From contig JABYQR010000156.1 in NCBI GenBank assembly GCA_022592445.1, forward strand, positions 37,264 to 101,263: a DNA stretch of 64,000 bases, given 5' to 3'. Below the pieces are notes generated by a model. It did no database searches. It had not been told where the DNA came from and saw only the letters and a list, made by a program, of their open reading frames with translations. Below, one piece after another: positions 56,105 to 64,000 of the stretch (its first letter is position 1; each line of letters starts with the position of its first letter). The position numbers and the translations under genes were made by a program. This DNA comes from Cytidiella melzeri. Taxonomy: Eukaryota; Basidiomycota; Agaricomycetes; Polyporales; Irpicaceae.

Positions 56105-56783
56105 TGTCACAGATTTTCAATGTTTCTACAAGACTTGCCTTACCAGGCAACGGTATTATTGGGAATATTTAAGCGCTTGTCAAGCGCTTATCCAGCGCTT
56201 ATCTGGTGCTTATCAGGCGCTTATTCTCAGTGCCTATCAATTGATGCGCTGATGCGCCATCTGTCTCTGATGCGCTGATGCGCTCCTTTCCTTATCTGTG
56301 TATCACATGATAGAACTCTCTGGAACCTTGTGAAACATGCTGGAACTATGATGTCATAGTATAGAACATTCCATTAGATGATGTCATAGTTCTTAGAACC
56401 TTCTGGAAAAGTCTAGCCTTGTCTTAGAACAAGCTAGAACAAGTCTAGCCTTGGAGCTGGGTCATGGGGTCAGGTCATGGGGACAATTGCTATTGGTTAA
56501 TTATTGAAGTGGCACCACTAGGGCATAGGGCATGCTTAGTAAGGTAGATTACTTCGCTTACTCATGTAGGTATTAGGGGTCTTAGGGTAGTACCTGGGGT
56601 CCTCCCCTTCATGTATATATAGAGGCACTCCTGAGGGTATATCCCCTCAGTCTTATCCACTCTGTTGATAAAGGACTACTCTGTACTCTCCAGTACTTTG
56701 CTCACCACACCTCTTACTCTCTATATCACTATCTCCCCCTCAAGTCTAACACTTATCTGGTGAGTGTAACCTTAACTGTTGCA
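56105..56783 (+). repeat. LTR shared by element C (3') and C' (5') (679 bp)
   Basis: TGTCACAG to TGTTGCA, preceded by the polypurine tract of C and followed by the primer site and leader of C'. It carries the two segments missing from the 47233 LTR and in that respect matches the element A LTR. Confidence 0.9.
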
Positions 56784-57524
56784 TTTGGATAAGACTGCCC
56801 CTACTCTCTCACGTCTCTGGATGTGCTGGAGGTTTTCTTTTCCTTTCTTCTAGGTCTTGTGCCTGTGCGTGGGCCCCTTTACAAATCCTCTAGAAGTAGA
56901 GGTAGCCGGACCATAGGCTCTAAGTGGTAGTCATGTCTAGGCTTTGCCTTGATATGCATAACTTGAATCACCCTCTCGCCCGACGCTCTAGAGCTGATCA
57001 GAGCAGGGGTTGGCACTATGCTAACATGATGAAAGTGTGCCTTCCCACAGGCAATAGTGGAGTCTGGTGTCAGACGCTCGTTATAAGAGCTAGACAACAG
57101 GACTAGAAGCCCATGAGTGCCTAGGCACGAAGACGGGTAACTTGTTCTGGCCGGACTTAGGGTCAGTGTAATACTGATCCGCCAACCATTTGCCGCACGG
57201 GTGGAACCGTGACGGAGATCCTATTCACCACCAGACCTGGAGAGAGAGTCCAGGCCGATGCCGGCACTACCCCACGCACACACAGGACCTCTCTTTTATG
57301 GAGATTTGTTTCGCACGCCACTGAGCTGTCAAGCTCATCACACATTGTCACACAGTCACCATGCCGCTTTCCCGCTTTATTGCTGCTAGGTCTGGTTGCA
57401 AGACCCCTTACTCTATCCCCGTCCGCAACGAAGTCACTGAACTTCAAGAACGTCTCACCATCTCAAAAGAGACACTCGACAAGTTCAAGGATGCTGGCAA
57501 GCCTCGCCGGCTCAAGTATCCCGA
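56784..57524 (+). mobile_element. C': leader and start of a second family A element, truncated
   Basis: Primer site (56786-56796), leader and the first 55 codons of ORF0 (57361-57524) follow the shared LTR. ORF0 is cut at 57525 by the LTR of fragment F. The arrangement LTR-internal-LTR-internal suggests recombination between elements rather than separate insertions. Confidence 0.85.
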
Positions 57525-58037
57525 TGTCAAGAGCACAACCAAACTCTATAAAGAGTGAGGAAGTGAGGACAGGGATGGAGGAACAACAAGCAAACTCGCG
57601 TGGACGATGACGACAAGGGAAAGGATGATGAGTGAGGACCCAACGACGAGGGATTAGCCAACAATGAGCTAAAGACCAGGTTATATTAGTATAGTGAGGG
57701 ACTAGGTACCAGGTGGACGTCACCTAAAGACCAGGAGGTAAAATCTGGAGTCTTTAGGGAGCTACAGTGTGGGTTTATATACATCTCAGACAAGGACCCC
57801 TGGTACCGGGTCTGTACTCCTAACACTGCCGTGAGAACGTATGGTGTGCTATGATGCGATGTTCTACAATGTTCCACAATGTTCCAGCACCTTCTATGAT
57901 CATGTGACCAGTCTGTCACATGCACCTGATCACATGCAGTAGTCATGTGCCATCAATAAGATAAGATAAGGAAATCGATAAGATAAGATAAGGAAAATAA
58001 AAGGAAAAGAAAGGAAAAAGTGTGCATGCTCGTGACA
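57525..58037 (-). repeat. Fragment F 3' LTR (513 bp)
   Basis: On the minus strand it begins TGTCACGAGC and ends TTGACA. Near-identical in layout to the element B LTR. The self-primer word is AGATTTTACCT, one transition from that of B. Confidence 0.88.
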
Positions 58038-58156
58038 TTACCCCCCTCCTAAAGGCCTTTTCTCCGGAAGGCAGGAGTTGAGTCTTTTCCGTCTTCCCAC
58101 AAGGATACGCGTCGTAGAGTTTCTGAGGGTAGTTTCTCAAAATTCTCGTTGATTGG

Positions 58157-58800
58157 TCAGAAATTCATCGCCAAGAATAGAGATGCAGCGATTGGTCGTG
58201 GAGCTCCTGGGTGCCATCTGTGGAAATCTTTAACAGCTTCATCAGCATGAGTAACGTTGGTTGCGGGTTCCCAGGGGTTTTCTGATTCTGGGTATCCTTT
58301 CCACTTGACGCGATACTGGAACTCCTTCTTTCGCCCAAAGATCCTTGAATCAAGAATCTGTTCTACCTCATACTCCTCTTCTTTGTCTACCACAATCGGC
58401 TCAGGTTCAGGAAATTCCCGGTTAGGGACCAAACTTGCCGTCTTGGCTGGCCGTAAACTATCCACATGGAATACCGGGTGTCGCTTATCTCGAATAGTGA
58501 GTTTGACCCAATAATTCAGGTCCCCAATCTTTTCCAAGACTTCATAAGGGCCATCTTGTTTTGGTGCTAGTTTTGCCACTGGCTGTTCCTTTGGATGTTT
58601 TTCACGTTCCACGTAAACTTTATCACCAACTTGAAACTGCGGGGCCCTCATAACTCCGTGATCGTAGAATTGTTTCATGCGTTCTGCCGTGAGCTGCAGT
58701 GCAGCTTTAGCGTCTTCTTGTGCTTCTTGTAAAGTTCAAAGACGTTCGTCAGCAGCAGGAACATTCGATACTGGGTTCAGAGGTACTTGGAACTCTGGTA
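58157..58800 (-). pseudogene. pol: Fragment F integrase end and chromodomain
   Basis: The frame (58678-58157) contains the integrase-tail block V-G-D-K-V-Y-V and K-R-H-P-V-F-H-V, then a chromodomain with E-E-E-Y-E-V-E-Q-I-L, R-V-K-W-K-G-Y and W-E-P. An in-frame TGA at 58736-58738 separates it from an upstream piece with P-A-A-D-E-R-L, the usual integrase end of this class. Confidence 0.82.
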
Positions 58801-59820
58801 AACTAGCGTTAGCAAGGCCGGCAAGCGGCAAGTACAATTCCTGAAGATTGAATGAAATATTACTTTTTGAGCCAGATTTGTGAGTAAACTTGGTGCTGGT
58901 AGCAGGCTGGACAAGTAATGTTTTTGGGAATAGCTTCTTCAATGAGTAATGTTTAGTAAGTTGGTGGTTTGTCTTCACTGGAGCACACAATCATTCATGA
59001 AAGAAGAGGGAATGTGCTGTATTGTTTGAAGTGCTACAATGGCTGTGAGCACAGAATTAAAACAAGTTTGTGGAGTAGAGCATGGAGACAAAGATTGTTT
59101 GACATGCGGCTTCTTCTTAATGGTGTTGAACTATGTTAAATAATATAGATACAATTTCGTAAACTGCAGGAGCAGGGTTACAAGTGATTATGTTATTGAT
59201 AGCAAATTGAATAAATCATATAGCATGAAATAGTCAATTGCACCTGTGACTTTGTTACCAAACAGAACCTCAGTAAACAACTCTGTTCCTGGTAAGGATC
59301 TTGCCAAGTACTCTGGTCATGAATATTGACTGTATTACAGGCATTTGCTACTGGTGACACCTTTGATAGGCAACTTGATCTGGGATAAAGTGACTGTACT
59401 ACAATTGATAAGTTTGTTTGCAGGAAAAAGAGCCATACATTGATGAAGGTAGTCACTAATGGTAGCAAGGGGCTTCATCCATCTTGTCATTGATATTGTG
59501 CAGTGTTCACTGCTGATTCTACAAAATTACTTGCTTCAAGAATGAAGGGCTGGAGGGTGTCTCATGAGATCAATTGGTAGAACATGTTACATGTGTCCTG
59601 TTGATGTCTGCACTGCCTCACCCCCACTAGAGCTGCCACAGGCTGTGTTCTGATTGTAACTCCTGCTTATAGAGCAACTGGTGGTTGTGAAACTGTATGG
59701 AAGAATCAAAGGCAGTGCTTTATGCTGATGCAACCACATCCTGTTGATGTCTGAACTGCTTCAGCCACATTAGAACTGCCACACGCTATGTTCTGATTTT
59801 AATTCCTCCTTAGAGAGCAA
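58801..59820. other. Unassigned DNA with an 82-bp duplicated unit
   Basis: AT-richer than its neighbours and without a supportable gene. Two related 82-bp units (59596-59677 and 59739-59820), both from TCCTGTTGATGTCTG to AGAGCAA, lie about 60 bp apart. Element D begins right at the end of the second unit. Confidence 0.6.
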
Positions 59821-60542
59821 TGACATGGATAGTCCAACAGACCGGATTTTTCCAACATTATCACAAGTTTACAGCCTTAGGCGCCTATCTAGAGCGCTTA
59901 TTTTCCGGCTAGGAGTGTTACCAGACCTAACCCTAACCCGGGTCACGTGACATCCTGCCTTATTTATCACTAGTCCAGACCCAAACCCTAGACTCAGTCT
60001 GGAGCGGTTCCAGATCAACCTAGGCTATTGTTCTATTGTTCTTCTTCCATTGATAGGGATTCCCCAGGGATTCCCCCAGGTTTTATTGTTCTATTGTTCT
60101 ATTGTTATAACTCTATTGTTCTCTGTACTCAGGTCCTTGACAGTTACTCAGGTCCTTGACAGTTACTCAGGTCCTTGACAGTTACCCTGGTCCCTTATTG
60201 TTCTATTGTTACTCCAGCCCCACAGTTACTCCAGTCCCTAGTGTGGGAACTTGTGCACAGACCACCCAGCCGCAGTATATATAGTAGCCCTTACCCTCCC
60301 TAGCTCTGCATCTTGACCTCTCTGTCATTTGCACTGCTAGGTGAGTTACTGCATGTAACTTAGTAATATACCTTATTAACTCTGTCATTTGCACTGCTAG
60401 TATCCGGCCTTTGTGCCTGCTTGCCTGCTTATCATCGACTTTGACCTCGCTGTCGTCGTTGGAGATCCCTTTCCACTTCCCCCTCACATCTACTTCACCC
60501 TTGTTTAGGGTTTATCAGTCTATCAGCAGTCGCTCCGCGACA
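59821..60542 (+). repeat. Element D 5' LTR (722 bp)
   Basis: TGACATGG to GCGACA. It matches the solo LTR at 46087-46908. It contains three tandem copies of CAGGTCCTTGACAGTTACT (about 60130-60190), runs of TTCTATTG, a TATA box at 60276-60283 and a predicted start at 60310. Confidence 0.88.
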
Positions 60543-60544
60543 TT

Positions 60545-60554
60545 AGGTCAAGAT
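60545..60554 (+). promoter_or_regulatory. Element D self-primer binding site
   Basis: AGGTCAAGAT begins 2 nt after the LTR and is the exact complement of ATCTTGACCT (60310-60319), which begins 34 nt from the first T of the TATA box. Confidence 0.7.
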
Positions 60555-60645
60555 ACCACACAGCTACCGGCACGACTGCCCTTAGCTTGGATCAAGTCCT
60601 CCTGTCCCCCCAGTTTTAAAAAGTTTATTCCCCCCTACGTTTGAG

Positions 60646-61473
60646 AGTAAGCCATTGCCGTCCGTCTTGACGTGCTTGATCACTGACTCGTTCACTTTCC
60701 GTGGTTGATTCTTAGTGCCGAAAGAATCCCACTCCCGTTTCACCGCTCGCCCAGATCCTTTGCATAAGGATCTGAATCAAGCGCGTCGAGAAGTCCAGAT
60801 CCACCGTGCCCTACCTCAGGTCGTGTTTGATCAACTTGACGCAGAGCACGCACGTGGCAAGAGTCACAAATACACGGAGAAGGAGCTTAAGGCTATTGCC
60901 TCCTACGTCGGTCGCCGTAAACCCAAGGGTTCCGCCCTTACCCACAGATTCCCTACAGCAGAGGAGTTTGAAAAACTCCGTGCTGAGTCCAAAGAGTTTG
61001 CCGCCCGTACCGCACGCGAACGAGCCCAAGCTTTAGCAAGTCTCCCAAGGAAGCCTTCATTAGCAGAACGATTCCCAGCCAGGCCCGCTACCAACCCTAG
61101 CGCAGCCCTCATAGCAGCGAAGCCAACTCTCATTGACTTCCGCAAACACACTGTTGAAAACCTTCAAGGTATCTTCACCCCAAAGCTCACCGCTACGCTC
61201 CAACGCTTGTCGATCCTCCCCACCATCGACAAATACCAACAGCTTCACAAAGACACAAAGCGTGATTTTGAGCAGGAGAAACAGAAGTTGGGAAAACTTC
61301 TGGAAGAGTTACCAACCCGAGCCCCTGTCATCACTCATCGTGAGTGGCAGCTGTTGGATTGGGGTTTAAAAGCAATAGGAGGAGTCAGCTTCACGGGTCT
61401 AAGGAGGAACTACGAACAGGTGTTCAAAGCGTTAGACAAAGTTTGGGCGGACGAGTACTTCATCTCGTTCTGA
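60646..61473 (+). CDS. Element D ORF0, conserved protein upstream of gag
   Basis: Splicing of 60647-60715 joins A (60646) to TG (60716), giving ATG CCG AAA. The second exon encodes about 252 residues, ending with TGA at 61471-61473. Blocks shared with element B: Y-T-E-K-E-L-K-A-I, S-Y-V-G-R-R, K-P-S-L-A-E-R, I-D-F-R-K, P-K-L-T-A-T-L-Q-R-L and the C-terminal W-G-L-K-A-I-G-G-V-S-F-T-G-L-R. Basic and helical in appearance, with no known domain. The unspliced frame has no ATG before this region: a TGA lies three codons upstream of the GTG at 60715. Confidence 0.7.
60647..60715 (+). other. Intron splitting the ORF0 start codon in element D (69 bp)
   Basis: Donor GTAAGC (60647), branch motif CTGAC inside, acceptor TTCTTAG (to 60715). 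The exon junction A|TG creates the start codon, as in element B. Confidence 0.65.
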
Positions 61474-63058
61474 GTAGAATACAGTGTGGCTTCCCAAAGT
61501 CCCAATAGTAGCATTTGGTCCAGAGATCATCTTCCTTGCGAAAACTATCCGCACGCCTTCAACAACCAGACCGTCAGAGACGAGTGCTACGACTCAGACG
61601 AAGGACATCAAATTTGTGAAGTACAACCGTGTCCCAACCGCTACAACAGAGTAGAATATCCTGGTCGTTACGCAAATCAGTATCGACCCATTCATCACTG
61701 GCAGGAAGATCGCATTCTTGAGTCACTCCCACCCCTGCCTGAACCTGAAGAAGACTTTGATCGAACCTTCACGCAGGAACAATACCAGATGGATTCTACC
61801 AATGTCTCCCAGCATGCTTCGAGGGTAGCAACCCCGGCCCCCACACAAGAACCGTCTCCACCTCCCACAGCAGAACAGCTTCTGCATGCACTACTCCTTG
61901 GTCAGCAACAGTTGACACAAGCTATCACAGCACTGGTTCAGAACCAGCAACAACCGGTCAATAACAGGTCACGGGAAAGGGTTGTAGAAAAACCCGCCAG
62001 CTTCAAGGGCAATGCTAGTAGTGACGCGCGTCGCTTTTTAGCTGCCTTTTCAATGTACGCACAGTTTAATGAGAAGCTGTCTCCGTACAATACCCAAGGT
62101 GGCCAGACCCGGTTAGATCATCTCTGGATTTTGTCGGCCCTGTCCTTTATGACCGAAGATGCGGCTGTTTGGGCTACTCCCCACATGGATTTGATTGCCA
62201 GCCATCAAATGGCATTCAATGGTGACTGGGACGACTTCAGGACGGCATTCAAGGCACAATTTGAACCAGTTGACGAAATGGTGGATGCTAAGGCCAAGCT
62301 CAGGGAGCTGTGGCAAGGCAAAAAGACGGTTCCCAAGTACACGGCCAGATTCCGGGAAATCATGGACAGGACAGGTTACTCGACACAGGATCTACGGGAC
62401 CGTTATTACAAACATCTGAGCACCACAATTAAGGATGAACTGGTCCACACTGCACGCCCCATGTCACCCTCGTCGATCTCATCAATATGGCCACTGACAT
62501 TGACAATCGTCTTTGGGTAGAGCTCAAGAAAAAGCTCGTGAACAAGGTCGAACAGTTGCCAACGTGTTCAAACCTACCCCGGTCTTCACCTCGTCCCCGG
62601 CTCCTTTCGTCCAACCATCTCGTGACTCCAATGCTATGGAGATTGACGCAACAAAAGTTGGACCAAATGGAAAGACACGCGCCACTTCATGAAGGCCATG
62701 AATGGTAGATGTTACGGATGTGGATCCAAGGAACATCAGAAGAAGGACGGCAAACATGATCGAGAACTGTGCGGACATTGTGGTGGCAACCACCAGACGC
62801 AAGTTTGCCAAAGCCGGTTCCTTGGGTACCCACCGAGGCAACAAAAGGTGGCTGCTAATACCTTGTTTGATCCGTCAACTCCGGTTCCTTCGTCGTCCTC
62901 GTCTGCGAGGCCCTTACCTACCCGCCCGCCGCAACTGTTGCCAGCTCTTCGTCTTCAACTCGTTTGATTACGATGCCATCATGAACAGATGTCATCACTC
63001 ACGGACCAAGTCAAGCAGCTCGGAAATCAAAGGGATTTTTAGAACGGACTCCAGGTGA
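61474..63058 (+). pseudogene. gag: Element D gag, no ATG, in frame with ORF0, frameshifted later
   Basis: The frame follows directly after the ORF0 TGA (GTA GAA TAC...). Its N terminus has E-C-Y-D-S-D-E and P-C-P-N-R, as in element B. A Pro/Gln-rich region is followed by the capsid core (about 61990-62450). Frameshifts near 62465 and 62570 break it. Further on, a zinc region has C-Y-G-C and C-G-H-C-G-G-N-H-x4-C (about 62705-62815). No ATG lies near the beginning. Confidence 0.78.
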
Positions 63059-63208
63059 AACCGCACCCTCGAGTCCCTCTAGAAAGACCTACATAGAAGA
63101 AGTGGAGGACAATGATGATTCCCCACGGACACAGTTTTTAGCTCCCCTGTAGTAAATACCCGCCCCGCGCAGCAGCCCGATTCGCAGTCTTCAGTCTTAT
63201 TTAACAAC

Positions 63209-64000
63209 ATGTATAACTACTTTGAAACCTTGTCGTCCTCCATAGTACCTGAAATAGACCCGCTTAGTATGCACTTCCGAGTTCCTATCACGCTCAAAGG
63301 AGTATTTAGAGAACAAGGCATCAAAGCCATGATTGACTCAGGAGCCACCGCTTTATTCCTGAGTCAAGACTTTGTCAATCGGCACCGAGTACGTACGGTC
63401 CCCTTAGAAAGACAGATCCCACTCTATAACATCGATGGGACTCTAAATCAAGGAGGACGTATCACACACAGAGCAGAGCTCGAACTACAAGTTGGGGCTA
63501 TCAAGGAAAATGCAACCTTTTTGGTCACAGACATTGGTCCAGAAGATTGTATTCTAGGCCTACCCTGGCTTCGCAAAGCAAACCCCAAGATCAATTGGGC
63601 TACCGGAGAAATGGAACTGGAAGCCGAAGAAGACTTGAGCCCTTCCAGTCTATACAGCCAATCGGAAGCAGAGGCGAGCCTGGCTCAGAGCCGGTATCAT
63701 TCAGGACACCAAGGAAGAGCTTTGGTCTTGTGCTAGCTATACGTACTCTACAGACATCGCGGCTAAGGCCCATCAATCCAAAGAGCAACAGACGTTTGAA
63801 CAGATGGTTCCAGAAGAATACCGCAGACACCAGAAAGTCTTCTCCGAAGAAGCATCACAGCGCCTCCCAGAGCACCAACCCTGGGATCACACGATTGATC
63901 TAACAGAGAACCCGAAGATGTTCAGATCCAAGGTCTACCCCATGTCTCCGAATGAACAAGCGGAGTTAGACAAGTTTATTGAGGAAAACCTAGCGAAGGA
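63209..64000 (+). pseudogene. pol: Element D pol start: protease and N-terminal RT region
   Basis: The protease has M-I-D-S-G-A-T and C-I-L-G-L-P-W-L (about 63330-63570). A frameshift near 63690 separates it from the region that precedes the RT palm (Q-M-V-P-E-E-Y, V-Y-P-M-S-P-N-E-Q-A-E-L-D), which runs off the window at 64000. Confidence 0.85.

Larger units (their letters stand above)
47233..56783 (+). mobile_element. Element C: two-LTR Ty3/gypsy element of family A with nested solo LTR and SINE
   Basis: Order: LTR, self-primer site, leader, ORF0, gag, protease-RT-RNase H-integrase-chromodomain, polypurine tract, LTR. It shows what element A lacks on its left side. Two foreign insertions are present (50676-51386 and 54776-55383). 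Relative to A it shows many CpG to TpG or CpA changes, some destroying catalytic residues. It is inserted in element E at 47232. The two LTRs differ by indels and substitutions and may not derive from one insertion event. Confidence 0.92.
57525..58800 (-). mobile_element. Fragment F: 3' end of a family B gypsy element
   Basis: Contains the end of integrase, chromodomain, polypurine tract (about 58040-58049) and 3' LTR (57525-58037), read on the minus strand. It supplies the part of family B that is missing from element B. The right border near 58800 is approximate: similarity to integrase fades there. No matching target duplication is visible. Confidence 0.8.
59821..64000 (+). mobile_element. 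Element D: Ty3/gypsy retrotransposon, 5' part
   Basis: 5' LTR, self-primer site, leader, intron-split ORF0, gag with zinc fingers, protease and the start of RT; it continues beyond the right edge. It is related to element B but with distinct LTR and primer sequences. Gag and pol carry frameshifts, so this copy is probably inactive. Confidence 0.9.

Noticed and set aside
58736..58990. Independent gene on the minus strand beside fragment F
   Set aside because: Its end is the integrase tail of a family B element in frame with the chromodomain part after a stop; the upstream half has no recognisable content.
59821..60542. CRISPR-like array from the three tandem CAGGTCCTTGACAGTTACT copies
   Set aside because: The copies are directly tandem without unique spacers, lie inside an LTR, and the host is a fungus.

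Overview
The window comes from a filamentous basidiomycete, most likely an Agaricomycete. Host genes are closely packed on both strands, with many 50-70 bp GT-AG introns and fungus-specific products (C-14 sterol reductase, a Cdc25-type RasGEF with SH3 and WW domains, a Vnx1-type vacuolar antiporter). The flanks are nested chromodomain Ty3/gypsy and Ty1/copia retrotransposons. I name the elements A, B, C, C', D, E and F for reference. Species cannot be fixed from this sequence.

Left flank (1-14155) is a three-layer nest. A copia element on the minus strand (11305-14155) was broken by gypsy element B on the minus strand (5748-11304). B was then broken inside its integrase by gypsy element A on the plus strand (1-5747, entering from the left edge). 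The missing halves of copia and B should lie to the left of the window.

Middle (15493-41783) is a 26 kb host gene island: RasGEF (CDC25-like), EFL1/RIA1, CWF19, a citrate-lyase-beta-like protein, VNX1, an unrecognised coiled-coil protein, ERG24, ORC2, endosulfine and POL12. The last group (ORC2, endosulfine, POL12) gathers replication and cell-cycle functions. A small inverted-repeat element (MITE) sits 26 bp past POL12.

Right flank (41971-64000) is a second transposon pile. Gypsy element E (gag only) carries a solo LTR of family D and is cut by element C. C has two LTRs at 47233-56783, a foreign solo LTR between gag and pol, and a tRNA-derived SINE in pol. A second truncated unit (C') follows and is cut by the 3' end of a family B element (F). 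After unassigned DNA comes gypsy element D, which runs off the right edge.

The most unusual result concerns three gypsy families (A/C, B, D). (1) Each has a TATA box, a predicted transcript start 34-35 bp downstream, and an 11-nt (10-nt in D) sequence at that start that is the exact complement of the sequence 2 nt after the 5' LTR. The sequence differs between families but complementarity is kept, which points to Tf1-type self-priming. (2) Each carries a 240-260 codon gene (called ORF0 here) before gag, with a shared C-terminal motif. (3) In B and D, ORF0 has no ATG unless a short intron is removed; splicing joins A to TG and makes the start codon. (4) In B and D, gag has no ATG and lies in the same frame as ORF0, separated only by stop codons. 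(5) In A and B, gag and pol are offset by -1 with slippery heptamers near the gag stop. Together these suggest an RNA-level switch between spliced and unspliced transcripts, and layered recoding. Function is inference; the sequence layout is directly visible.
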